From Actinomycetota bacterium (GTDB taxonomy: Bacteria > Actinomycetota > Acidimicrobiia > Spongiisociales > UBA11373): a stretch of DNA of 15,949 nt. This document shows, in pieces, positions 8,811-14,995 of the stretch (its first letter is position 1; every line of letters begins with the position of its first letter). The position numbers were made by a program, and so were the translations under genes. Below the pieces are notes generated by a model. That model did not search any database and had not been told where the DNA came from. It saw only the letters and a program-made list of their open reading frames with translations. The stretch lies in NCBI GenBank assembly GCA_030688105.1, contig JAUYIV010000082.1, positions 1 through 15,949 of the forward strand. The letters run 5' to 3'.

Positions 8811-9359
8811 ATGCCCATCGTCATCGCACTCATCGTTCTGGGCGTGCTCGTGCTCGCCGTCATCGTCATCTACAACCGCCTGGTCCGATTGCGGAATCGC
8901 ACCGACAACGCCTGGTCGCAGGTCGACGTCCAACTGAAGCGCCGATACGACCTCATCCCGAACATCGTCGAGAGCGTCAAGGGGTATGCCGCCCACGAGC
9001 GGCAGACGTTCGAAGACGTGGTCCGGGCGCGCGGTACCGCCCAAGAGGCCGCTACGGTCGAACAGCAGGCCGAGGCGGAGAACATGCTGACCGGGGCGCT
9101 GCGCAGGCTGTTCGCACTCGCCGAGGCCTACCCGGAGCTGCAGGCCAGCGAAAACTTCCGGCGCCTGCAGGAAGAGCTTGCCGAGACCGAGAACCGGATC
9201 TCGGTGTCCCGGCAGATCTACAACGACTCCACCCTGACCTACAACAACACGGTCCAGACGGTGCCTTCGAACTGGATCGCCGGGATGTTCGGATTCCGAA
9301 TTCGGGCTTACTTCGAGATCGAGGACGACGCCCGCAGTGCGCCCGAGGTGAGGTTCTGA
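8811..9359 (+). CDS. lemA: LemA family membrane protein
   Basis: The 182-residue protein has one N-terminal transmembrane helix (about 2-21) and then a long helical cytoplasmic domain. It carries the family signatures YNRLVRLRNRTDNAWSQVDV (21-40), KRRYDLIPNIVESVKGYA (43-60) and RISVSRQIYNDSTLTYNNTV (129-148), and ends with a short tail after FGFRIRAYF. Length and architecture are normal for LemA. The biochemical role of LemA is not established; it is often encoded beside DUF2207 or TPM-domain membrane proteins, as here. The start is fixed by a TACGAT box 6 nt before the ATG, with no Shine-Dalgarno needed. The next gene begins about 105 nt downstream and is probably in the same transcript. Confidence 0.93.
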   Translation: MPIVIALIVLGVLVLAVIVIYNRLVRLRNRTDNAWSQVDVQLKRRYDLIPNIVESVKGYAAHERQTFEDVVRARGTAQEAATVEQQAEAENMLTGALRRLFALAEAYPELQASENFRRLQEELAETENRISVSRQIYNDSTLTYNNTVQTVPSNWIAGMFGFRIRAYFEIEDDARSAPEVRF

Positions 9360-9402
9360 CCCTGCATCCGGTCGCCGTTCGCCAGGAGGGAACGGCAGAA
9401 GC

Positions 9403-9468
9403 ATGTGGCAGATGAAGCCTCGATCGGGCCTGCCTTCTGCAACATGCCGGCTGCCGGCCCCCAAATGA
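9403..9468 (+). CDS. Possible 21-codon leader ORF coupled to the DUF2207 gene
   Basis: A strong AGGAGGG (9384-9390) precedes ATG 9403 by 12 nt. The ATG opens a 21-codon frame (starts MWQMKPRSG) whose TGA overlaps the ATG of the DUF2207 gene as ATGA (9465-9468). The best ribosome binding site in the gap therefore serves this frame rather than the long gene. It could be a leader peptide that couples translation. The alternative is that the same site drives an in-frame GTG at 9405, lengthening the DUF2207 protein by 20 residues. The peptide resembles nothing I know. Confidence 0.3.
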   Translation: MWQMKPRSGLPSATCRLPAPK

Positions 9469-11378
9469 GAGCGACCCCGAGGATGCCGCTCCCCGGCCGC
9501 AGAATCGCGGCGACGGCCTTGCTGGCGATCGCCTTCCTTGCCATCGGTGTTCCCACGGCGTTGGCGAAGTCCTACCGGATCACCGACGCCAGGGTCGTCA
9601 TCGCGGTGAATCCCGATGGGTCCCTCACCGTTCGCGAGAACCTCACGTTCTCTTTCGACGGCTCGTTCAGCGGGGCCTATCGCGACATCCCGCTCCGGTC
9701 GAGCGAGCGGATCACCAACGTCGTCGTCTCGGAGAACGGCATCGACTACGCCTCGGGCGCGCCGACGGAGCTCGGATCCTCGGGTGACCCCGGAAGGTAC
9801 GGGGTCGAGGAGCTGGGTTCCATCACGCGGATCGTCTGGCATTACCGGGCCGAGGACGAGCGCCGCACCTTTGCCATTACCTACCGGGTGGAGGGCGTGG
9901 CGACGGCCTACGACGACGTGGTCGACGTCTACTGGCAGGTCTGGGGCGATCAATGGGAGTTCGGTCTCGATCATCTGTCGGCGGAGATGATCCTTCCCCC
10001 TGGGGCGGAGCCCGGCGACGTATTGGTGTGGGGTCACCCGGCGTCGGTCGACGGCTCCAGCTCGCTGGGGCCGGGGGGTCTCTCGCCGACCCTCGAGGCG
10101 AGTTCGGTCCCCCCCTTCCAGTTCGTGGAGTTCCGCGTCGTGTTCCCCACCGACCTGCTCAGTTCGACCGGTGGGGCAGCGGTCTACGGGGGCGATGGCC
10201 TGGCGGGCATCCTCGAGGAGGAGGCGAGCGCGTTCGCCGGCGCCTCGCGCGACGCCCAGATCGCCGCGGAGCAAGCCCGGCGGGTTCGGTTCAGCCTGGT
10301 GATGCTGTTGTTCTTCCTGATCCCGTTGCCCATCGGGATGGTTTGGGCGTTCCGCCGGTATGGGTCGGAGCCACGGGTCGACTACGACCGGGAGTATGAG
10401 CAGGCGCCGCCTTCCGACCACTCACCCGCGGTGGTCGGCGCCCTGGTCTCTCAGGGGTCGGCGGACGAGGAGGAGTTCACCGCGACCCTGTTCGATCTGA
10501 TCCGAACCGGGGTTCTGACCGCCGAGCCGGTGTCCGTCGAAAAGACGACCTGGGCTGGACTGCGGAGCGAGCAGATCTCCGACCTCGAGATCGGGCTGGG
10601 TGACACCGGGAGGCGGCTCAGGGCGTACGAGCGGTCGGTGGTGACTGTGGTCGAGCGGGTGCTGGAGGGGGGCCCCCAGCCGCTCAGCTCCTTCCGCAAG
10701 GGTATCCGGGACGACGCCGCCGCCAACGCGGAGACCTACCGGTCGTTCCGTCAGATGGTCGCCCTGGCTCTGGGTTCGGCGGGTTTGATCGACGACAAGG
10801 CCCGGTGGACGGGGCCGCTGATCCTCGGAGCCGTGTTCGCCGGCATCGGGGCGTTGGGCTATCTCGTGGTCGCCCCGCTGCTCGTATCGTCCTTCGACCT
10901 CATCGACGAGGTGATCCTCAGGCCCGGGATCGTGGTGGTGACGGTCTTTTCCGTCGGGATCGCCGGCCTCCTCGGCATTCTGTACCGGCTCTGGGTGCGC
11001 CGGACGCGGGAGGGAGCCCTCCTCAACGCCCGGTGGCTGGCGTTTCGACGGTACCTGCAGGACTTCAGCCGCCTGGAGGAGGCGCCTCCGATGTCCCTCA
11101 CCCTGTGGGAGGAATACCTGGTGTACGCCATCGCGCTCGGAGTGGCGGAGGACGTGCTGGAGGCTGCCCGGCTCCGTGCACCCGAGGAGCTCGACCAGAG
11201 CAGTCTGTACTGGTACGGCAGCCATGGCTATGGCGGCCATTCGTCCAATGCCATCAGCGGGATCGCCTCGGCATTGTCCGGCGCGTTCAGTCCGCCGTCA
11301 TCGTCGGGCGGCGGCGGTGGCGGTTTCGGCGGAGGCGGCGGTGGTGGCGGTGGCGGTGGTGGCGGGGGAGCGTGGTAG
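9465..11378 (+). CDS. DUF2207 (YciQ-like) membrane protein with poly-glycine tail
   Basis: The 637-residue protein starts with a signal-peptide-like segment (hydrophobic 14-31, likely cleavage after ALA at 34). An extracytoplasmic beta-rich DUF2207 domain follows (about 36-232, with GAYRDIPLR at 70-78). A transmembrane helix lies at about 278-296, then a cytoplasmic region (300-448) and two further helices (449-475 and 487-509). After a soluble segment it ends in an almost pure glycine tail (615-635). This layout is standard for DUF2207/YciQ proteins, whose function is unknown; glycine-rich tails are common in them and in TPM-domain relatives. Pairing with lemA is also common and suggests a shared envelope role. 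ATG 9465 is preferred because it gives a signal peptide near the N-terminus; GTG 9405 remains possible. Confidence 0.87.
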   Translation: MRATPRMPLPGRRIAATALLAIAFLAIGVPTALAKSYRITDARVVIAVNPDGSLTVRENLTFSFDGSFSGAYRDIPLRSSERITNVVVSENGIDYASGAPTELGSSGDPGRYGVEELGSITRIVWHYRAEDERRTFAITYRVEGVATAYDDVVDVYWQVWGDQWEFGLDHLSAEMILPPGAEPGDVLVWGHPASVDGSSSLGPGGLSPTLEASSVPPFQFVEFRVVFPTDLLSSTGGAAVYGGDGLAGILEEEASAFAGASRDAQIAAEQARRVRFSLVMLLFFLIPLPIGMVWAFRRYGSEPRVDYDREYEQAPPSDHSPAVVGALVSQGSADEEEFTATLFDLIRTGVLTAEPVSVEKTTWAGLRSEQISDLEIGLGDTGRRLRAYERSVVTVVERVLEGGPQPLSSFRKGIRDDAAANAETYRSFRQMVALALGSAGLIDDKARWTGPLILGAVFAGIGALGYLVVAPLLVSSFDLIDEVILRPGIVVVTVFSVGIAGLLGILYRLWVRRTREGALLNARWLAFRRYLQDFSRLEEAPPMSLTLWEEYLVYAIALGVAEDVLEAARLRAPEELDQSSLYWYGSHGYGGHSSNAISGIASALSGAFSPPSSSGGGGGGFGGGGGGGGGGGGGGAW

Positions 11379-11382
11379 GGCA

Positions 11383-11445
11383 TTGCCCGTCGCCCGTTCG
11401 ATCCTGCTTCGATCAGGCGGGTAACGGGTAACGGGGAACGGGCAA
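11383..11445 (+). repeat. Heptanucleotide repeat stem-loop (TTGCCCG / CGGGTAA family)
   Basis: Five bases after the DUF2207 stop are TTGCCCG and TCGCCCG (11383-11396). After a spacer with CCTG (11403-11406) and CAGG (11414-11417) come four in-phase heptamers: CGGGTAA twice, CGGGGAA and CGGGCAA (11418-11445). The two arms are complementary, with TTGCCCGT against ACGGGCAA at the outer ends. TTCGATC also occurs twice in the spacer. No T run follows, so termination is plausible but not typical. The word matches the array at the window's right end. Confidence 0.75.
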
Positions 11446-11459
11446 CGATTCCCCCTCGG

Positions 11460-11465
11460 TACCAT
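11460..11465 (+). promoter_or_regulatory. -10 box for a leaderless mrp transcript
   Basis: TACCAT ends 7 nt before the GTG start of the Mrp gene, with no Shine-Dalgarno between. It lies just after the repeat stem-loop, so the gene probably has its own promoter. Confidence 0.45.
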
Positions 11466-11472
11466 CGACCGG

Positions 11473-12555
11473 GTGGCCGAATCCTCCAAGCTGTCCGACG
11501 CCATCTCCGCCATCGTCGATCCCGACCTTCGGCGGCCCATCGGCGAGCTCGGTCTTCTGCGCGAAGTGGAGGTCGACGCGTCGGGCGTCGCCGCCGTCGG
11601 CATCGCGGTTCCCGCCGCCAACTGGAATGCCGAGCCCCTGGGTCGGTCGATCGCCGCGGCCGCCAAGGCGCAGGACGGTGTCGAAGAGGTTCGGGTGGAT
11701 GTCGCCTTCCTCGGCGCCGAGGAGCAGGAGTCGCTGGCTCAGACCTTGAAGGGTGAAACCACCGTGGGCGGACCGAGCTCGCGGACGAGGGTCATCGCCG
11801 TCGCATCGGGCAAGGGTGGCGTCGGGAAGTCGTCGGTCACCACCAATGTCGCCGTTGCCCTGGCCCTTTCGGGACTGGACGTGGCGGTGATCGACGCCGA
11901 CGTGTGGGGTTACTCGATCCCGAGGATGCTCGGCATCGAACGGCCGCCGCAGGCGGTGGCCGGTCTCATCATTCCCCCGGCGGCTCACGGGGTGAGGGCG
12001 ATCTCGATGGACTTCTTCGTGCCCGCCGATGAGGCCGTGGTATGGCGTGGCCCGATGCTCCACAAGGCGCTGGAGCAGTTTCTCGGCGACGTGTTCTGGG
12101 ACGAGCCCGACTTCCTGCTGATCGACATGCCGCCCGGGACCGGAGACGTCGCCATCTCCCTGTCCCAGTTCCTCCCGCGGTCCCAGACCGTGGTCGTCAC
12201 CACACCGCAGCCCACCGCCCAGCGGGTCGCCAAACGGGCGGCGGCAATGGCCGAGAAGGTGAATCAGGAGGTCCTCGGGGTGATCGAGAACATGTCTTGG
12301 TTCACCGGCGACGACGGAGTGCGGTACGAGCTGTTCGGCGCCGGCGGGGGCGAGGAGCTCGCCGGGGAACTCGGAGTCCCCTTGCTCGGCAAGATCCCCT
12401 TGGTGCCCGCCATGCGGGAGGGTGCCGACCGTGGCGAGCCGGTCGCGGTCGCCGCTCCCGACTCGGAAGCCGCGGAGGCGTTCGCCGCCATTGCCGCCCG
12501 TATCGTCGAGCTGCGTCCCCGGGTGCGGACGCACCCGGAACTGATCATTCGCTGA
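11473..12555 (+). CDS. mrp: Mrp/ApbC family P-loop ATPase, cysteine-free
   Basis: The 360-residue protein has an N-terminal MIP18/DUF59-like domain (about 5-92) and a C-terminal Mrp/NBP35 ATPase domain. The deviant Walker A is GKGGVGKSS (113-121), Walker A' is VIDADVWGYSIPRMLG (139-154), and LLIDMPPGTGD (215-225) is the family hallmark. Mrp proteins are thought to carry or insert Fe-S clusters, using a C-terminal CxxC at the dimer interface. Here the segment after ENMSWF (272-277) reads TGDDGVRYELFG, with no CxxC, and I find no cysteine anywhere in the protein. The nucleotide machinery is intact, so it is not a pseudogene; cluster binding in the usual way looks impossible. GTG 11473 is fixed by a TACCAT box 7 nt upstream. 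Confidence 0.95.
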   Translation: MAESSKLSDAISAIVDPDLRRPIGELGLLREVEVDASGVAAVGIAVPAANWNAEPLGRSIAAAAKAQDGVEEVRVDVAFLGAEEQESLAQTLKGETTVGGPSSRTRVIAVASGKGGVGKSSVTTNVAVALALSGLDVAVIDADVWGYSIPRMLGIERPPQAVAGLIIPPAAHGVRAISMDFFVPADEAVVWRGPMLHKALEQFLGDVFWDEPDFLLIDMPPGTGDVAISLSQFLPRSQTVVVTTPQPTAQRVAKRAAAMAEKVNQEVLGVIENMSWFTGDDGVRYELFGAGGGEELAGELGVPLLGKIPLVPAMREGADRGEPVAVAAPDSEAAEAFAAIAARIVELRPRVRTHPELIIR

Positions 12556-12586
12556 ACGCTTTCAGCTCGTCTCGGCCGGGTACGAT
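12551..12586 (+). promoter_or_regulatory. DUF3107 promoter with dyad in the -35 region
   Basis: TACGAT (12581-12586) ends 6 nt before ATG 12593, the same -10 hexamer and spacing as lemA. A perfect 6-bp dyad, GCTGAA (12551-12556) with TTCAGC (12561-12566), overlaps the mrp stop codon and the position expected for the -35 box. It may be a small hairpin or an operator. Confidence 0.45.
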
Positions 12587-12592
12587 TCACCC

Positions 12593-12844
12593 ATGGCCGG
12601 CAGCGTTTCGACAACCAAGAAGACCCGGGTCAAGATCGGCATCACCTACGCACCCCGCGAGCTCGACATCGACGTGACCGACGGCGACGCGTTCATGGCC
12701 GAATTCGAAGAGGTCGTGAACGGAGCAGCCAAGGTGTGGTGGATCAACGACCAGGAAGGACACCGCCACGGGATCGTCGTCGACAAGATCGCCTACGTGG
12801 ACGTCGAGCCCGAGCGCGAGCGGCTGGTGGGGTTCGGGTCGTAG
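12593..12844 (+). CDS. DUF3107 family small protein
   Basis: The 83-residue protein has the DUF3107 layout: RVKIGITYAPRELDIDV (12-28) at the start and GIVVDKIAYVDVEP (60-73) at the end. This family of unknown function is restricted to Actinomycetota, which supports the taxonomic call. It is predicted soluble and cytosolic, with no cysteines or membrane segments. The start is set by the TACGAT box 6 nt upstream of the ATG. It follows mrp by 37 nt but appears to have its own promoter, and it is convergent with the WhiB gene. Confidence 0.88.
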   Translation: MAGSVSTTKKTRVKIGITYAPRELDIDVTDGDAFMAEFEEVVNGAAKVWWINDQEGHRHGIVVDKIAYVDVEPERERLVGFGS

Positions 12845-12848
12845 GTGG

Positions 12849-12900
12849 CGCGGCCGTCATGAGGGCCGCGTCGACACCCTTCCGTGAGGTCCCGCCTCAT
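12849..12900 (+). terminator. Two hairpins after the DUF3107 gene
   Basis: Four bases after the DUF3107 stop lies a perfect 7-bp stem, CGCGGCC (12849-12855) with GGCCGCG (12864-12870), loop of eight. A second stem, GTGAGG (12884-12889) with CCTCAT (12895-12900), has one G-T pair. Neither is followed by a T run. Their position between convergent genes suggests transcription termination without a classic U tract. Confidence 0.45.
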
Positions 12901-12931
12901 CCAGCTTCGAACCGGCCACCCTCTCGCCCGT

Positions 12932-12969
12932 TCCGGCCGAGGGCCGATGGCTGAGGGCCGACGGCTTAG
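12932..12969 (-). repeat. Heptanucleotide repeat array running into the WhiB stop codon
   Basis: On the plus strand the units GGCCGAG, GGCCGAT, GGCTGAG and GGCCGAC are in exact phase (12935-12962), and the next seven bases (12963-12969) include the WhiB stop. Read on the minus strand, this is the downstream flank of WhiB and ends in CCCTCGGCCGGA (complement of 12932-12943), the same 12-mer found after the permease and the molybdoprotein, in the same sense relative to transcription. Confidence 0.8.
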
Positions 12970-13283
12970 GACGCCCTCCGACGGCGTTCGGCGAGCCACC
13001 GCTTGCGCAGGCGACGGCGCTCGTCTTCGGCATAGCCACCCCAGACCCCGGCTTCCTGATTGGTCTCCAGCGCGTAGTTCAGGCACTCCTCCTGAACGGG
13101 ACACTGGGCACAGATCGCCTTGGCGGCCTCGATCTGCTCGATGGCCGATCCGGTGGTGCCGATCGGGAAGAAGAGGCTCGGGTCGGAATCCCGACACGCG
13201 GCGAGCTCTCTCCAATCGGTGATCGTCAGCATGAGATTCTCTCGTTCCTCCTCCGACAGCCCCGTGAATGTGAAAACCTTCAC
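12966..13283 (-). CDS. whiB: WhiB-family Fe-S transcriptional regulator
   Basis: WhiB proteins are actinobacterial regulators that bind a 4Fe-4S cluster and act with the main sigma factor. With the GTG start the protein has 105 residues. The four cluster cysteines are C30, C58, C61 and C67, in the family C-x2-C-x5-C arrangement. The turn motif GVWGG is at 79-83, and a strongly basic tail (89-103) would contact DNA. The sequence around the cysteines resembles the WhiB1/WblE branch, by recollection. The start is ambiguous: GTG 13283 lies 12 nt after a good -10 box, while ATG 13232 gives an 88-residue protein beginning MLTITDWRELA, closer to the usual family start. A GGAGG lies 14 nt before that ATG. 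The gene is divergent from the YqeY gene and convergent with DUF3107. Confidence 0.93.
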   Translation of the reverse strand: MKVFTFTGLSEEERENLMLTITDWRELAACRDSDPSLFFPIGTTGSAIEQIEAAKAICAQCPVQEECLNYALETNQEAGVWGGYAEDERRRLRKRWLAERRRRAS

Positions 13284-13324
13284 AAGGCTGCCGCAAACCT
13301 AGGCCAGTTACGCCAGCCGGTCAA
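13270..13324 (-). promoter_or_regulatory. WhiB promoter with downstream palindrome
   Basis: On the minus strand TTGACC (complement of 13319-13324) and TAGGTT (complement of 13296-13301) are 17 nt apart, one of the two best -35/-10 pairs in the window. Transcription should start near 13289. Just downstream, 13270-13283 is a perfect interrupted palindrome, GTGAA and TTCAC with 4 nt between, overlapping the GTG start. If ATG 13232 is the true start, this palindrome would lie in the 5' untranslated region as an operator or RNA hairpin. Confidence 0.65.
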
Positions 13325-13365
13325 GGGATTTCTTCGCCCCTCGTTTCCCATAGGGATGAGTCGAT

Positions 13366-13420
13366 AAACCCCCTTTCTTCCAAGGGTTTCCGCCGGACCC
13401 ACCGCGGGGCGCATTACCCT
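13366..13420 (+). promoter_or_regulatory. YqeY promoter region with inverted repeat
   Basis: TACCCT (13415-13420) ends 9 nt before ATG 13430 and is the likely -10 box. Upstream, AAACCC (13366-13371) and GGGTTT (13384-13389) form a 6-bp inverted repeat with a 12-nt spacer, and a smaller one, TCCC/GGGA, spans 13346-13356. This part of the gap is AT-richer than its surroundings. No heptamer array is present in this divergent gap. Confidence 0.4.
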
Positions 13421-13429
13421 TCTTCGGCC

Positions 13430-13885
13430 ATGTCCATCCGCGACGAGCTGCAGGCCGAATTGAAGGAGGCGATGAAGGCTCGCGACCGCAACCGGTTGGA
13501 CGTCATCCGCCAGATCGAGAGCGAGGTCTCGCGGGCGCGCAGCGAGCCCGGGTTCAAGGGTGAGATCGACGACGCCCTCTATCGGTCCGTCATCGCCACC
13601 TACGTCAAGAAGATGGACAAGGCACGCGATGAGTTCCGCGCCGCCGGCGAACGGGGACGGGACGCCGTCGCGAAGCTCACATTCGAGATCGACTACCTCG
13701 GTCGCTGGCTCCCGTCGACGCTCGACGAGGATCAGACGCGGCAGGTCGTCGAGATCGCCATCAAGGAGCTGAGAGCGAGCAATCCGAAGCAGGCCGGCCA
13801 GGTGATCGGGCACATCATGAAGAACGGCCCGCTGGGAGTCGACGGGGCGTTGGTCAGCCGCCTCGTCAGGGAGGCCCTGGAGTAG
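13430..13885 (+). CDS. GatB/YqeY domain protein
   Basis: The 151-residue protein is a stand-alone YqeY of normal length. It has the N-terminal helix pattern LKEAMKARDRNRLDVIRQI (11-29) and the C-terminal signature AGQVIGHIMKNGPLGVDGAL (122-141). The fold is related to the tRNA-binding tail of GatB in the amidotransferase that makes Gln-tRNA, but the role of free YqeY is not established; a link to tRNA or translation is inferred from homology. The ATG is preceded by a TACCCT box at 9 nt. The ligase gene starts 2 nt after its stop, so the two form an operon. Confidence 0.92.
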   Translation: MSIRDELQAELKEAMKARDRNRLDVIRQIESEVSRARSEPGFKGEIDDALYRSVIATYVKKMDKARDEFRAAGERGRDAVAKLTFEIDYLGRWLPSTLDEDQTRQVVEIAIKELRASNPKQAGQVIGHIMKNGPLGVDGALVSRLVREALE

Positions 13886-13887
13886 GG

Positions 13888-14826
13888 GTGAAGCCTCCCC
13901 GGCTCGAGCCCATGCTGGCCACTCCCTGGCCGAGTCCGTTCTCCAACGACGAGTGGCTCTTCGAGCCCAAGTGGGATGGGATCCGGGGAGTCGTCACCTG
14001 GGACGGTGCGTCGGCCACGATCCACACCCGGCGCGGCAACGAGGTTTCGGCTCGTTATCCCGAACTGGCTCGCCTCGGGACGCTACCCCCCTGCGTGCTC
14101 GACGGAGAGATCGTCGCCCTGGATGAGCGCGGCATCCCTTCGTTCGGGCAGCTGCAGCAGCGGATGAACCGTCTGAGCGGGAGCGGCTCGGGGCCACCGG
14201 TGTCCTTCATCGCATTCGACCTCCTCCATTTGGCGGGCCACCCGATCGTCTCGGCGCCGCTGGAAGGGCGGATCGCCCGGCTGGCATCTCTCGAACTACC
14301 GGAGCCATACGGGCGAGTGGAGCCCACCGAGTCCGACGGCCTCGCTCTCTGGGAGGTGGTCCGGGAGCGAGACCTCGAGGGGATGGTGGCGAAACGGCTC
14401 GGGAGCGTCTATCGACCGGGGGTCAGATCGCCGGATTGGCGAAAGGTCCACAACACCCACACCGCCCGTGTGCTCGTCGGCGGGTTCACGGCCGGCGAAG
14501 GCGGCAGGGTCTCCACCTTTGGCTCCCTGTTGGTCGGGGTGCGGGACGGGGATGCCCTCCGGTGGGTAGGCGCCGTCGGCACCGGTTTCTCCGATCATGT
14601 GCTGGTCGCGATCCGTGCCGCCCTGGACGAGATGCGCGTCGACCGATCGCCGTTTCATCCCGATGCCGAATTGCCCTCCGATGTCACCTGGGTGGAGCCC
14701 CGGCTGATCGCTGCGGTCGGCTACCGGAACTGGACGGTGGCGCACCGGTTGCGGCATCCCGTGTTCAAGGGGTTCACGGACGACGATCCCGCGGCGATCA
14801 CGTGGGAGGCGGAGGGACCGGGTTGA
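13888..14826 (+). CDS. ATP-dependent DNA ligase (minimal, LigC/LigD-ligase type)
   Basis: The 312-residue protein contains only the nucleotidyltransferase and OB-fold domains, as in bacterial LigC or the ligase part of LigD. Motif I is EPKWDGIR (26-33), with K28 the lysine that becomes adenylated. Motif III is around FIAFDLLHL (107-115), preceded by LDGEIVALDERG (71-82). Motif IV is EGMVAKR (164-170). Motif V reads WRKVH (184-188), where many relatives have WxKxK, so the second lysine is histidine. Such enzymes seal nicks in end joining or base excision repair. No LigD polymerase, nuclease or Ku gene is visible here. The GTG start is 2 nt after the YqeY stop with GGAG at 5 nt, so translation is probably coupled. 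Confidence 0.92.
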   Translation: MKPPRLEPMLATPWPSPFSNDEWLFEPKWDGIRGVVTWDGASATIHTRRGNEVSARYPELARLGTLPPCVLDGEIVALDERGIPSFGQLQQRMNRLSGSGSGPPVSFIAFDLLHLAGHPIVSAPLEGRIARLASLELPEPYGRVEPTESDGLALWEVVRERDLEGMVAKRLGSVYRPGVRSPDWRKVHNTHTARVLVGGFTAGEGGRVSTFGSLLVGVRDGDALRWVGAVGTGFSDHVLVAIRAALDEMRVDRSPFHPDAELPSDVTWVEPRLIAAVGYRNWTVAHRLRHPVFKGFTDDDPAAITWEAEGPG

Positions 14827-14827
14827 T

Positions 14828-14931
14828 TCGCCCGTCGCCGGTCGCCCCTTTGAGTGCGTGAGCCTTGATGGGCCTGCGTCGGTCCTCGATGGCCGAGGCC
14901 GATGGCCTTACCGCCCCTCGCCGGTCGCCCA
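14828..14931 (+). repeat. Composite heptanucleotide repeat region (TCGCCGG and GATGGCC words)
   Basis: Directly after the ligase stop are TCGCCCG, TCGCCGG and TCGCCCC (14828-14848). A second patch of the same word, including TCGCCGG (14918-14924), spans 14911-14931; the 13-mer TCGCCGGTCGCCC occurs in both (14835-14847 and 14918-14930) in the same direction. Between them GATGGCC occurs at 14888-14894 and 14901-14907, the word of the right arm of the permease terminator. This is direct rather than inverted organisation for the TCGCCGG word. Confidence 0.75.
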
Positions 14932-14939
14932 CTTACCCC

Positions 14940-14967
14940 TTGACGGTTGACCGTCCCCGCGTACGAT
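14940..14967 (+). promoter_or_regulatory. Promoter of the EamA transporter gene
   Basis: TTGACG (14940-14945) and TACGAT (14962-14967) are 16 nt apart, a strong consensus-like pair. Transcription should start near 14974, giving a short leader of about 22 nt that contains GAGAGGGG before ATG 14996. Unlike most genes here it is therefore leadered. The promoter excludes the in-frame ATG at 14966, which lies inside the -10 box. Confidence 0.7.
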
Positions 14968-14995
14968 GCACGCCGGCTCGATCGCGAGAGGGGCA

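Noticed and set aside
11297..11375. Non-coding GGC/GGT repeat at the end of the DUF2207 gene
   Set aside because: The period is three and the frame is open; it encodes the glycine tail typical of this family and is not part of the heptamer system.
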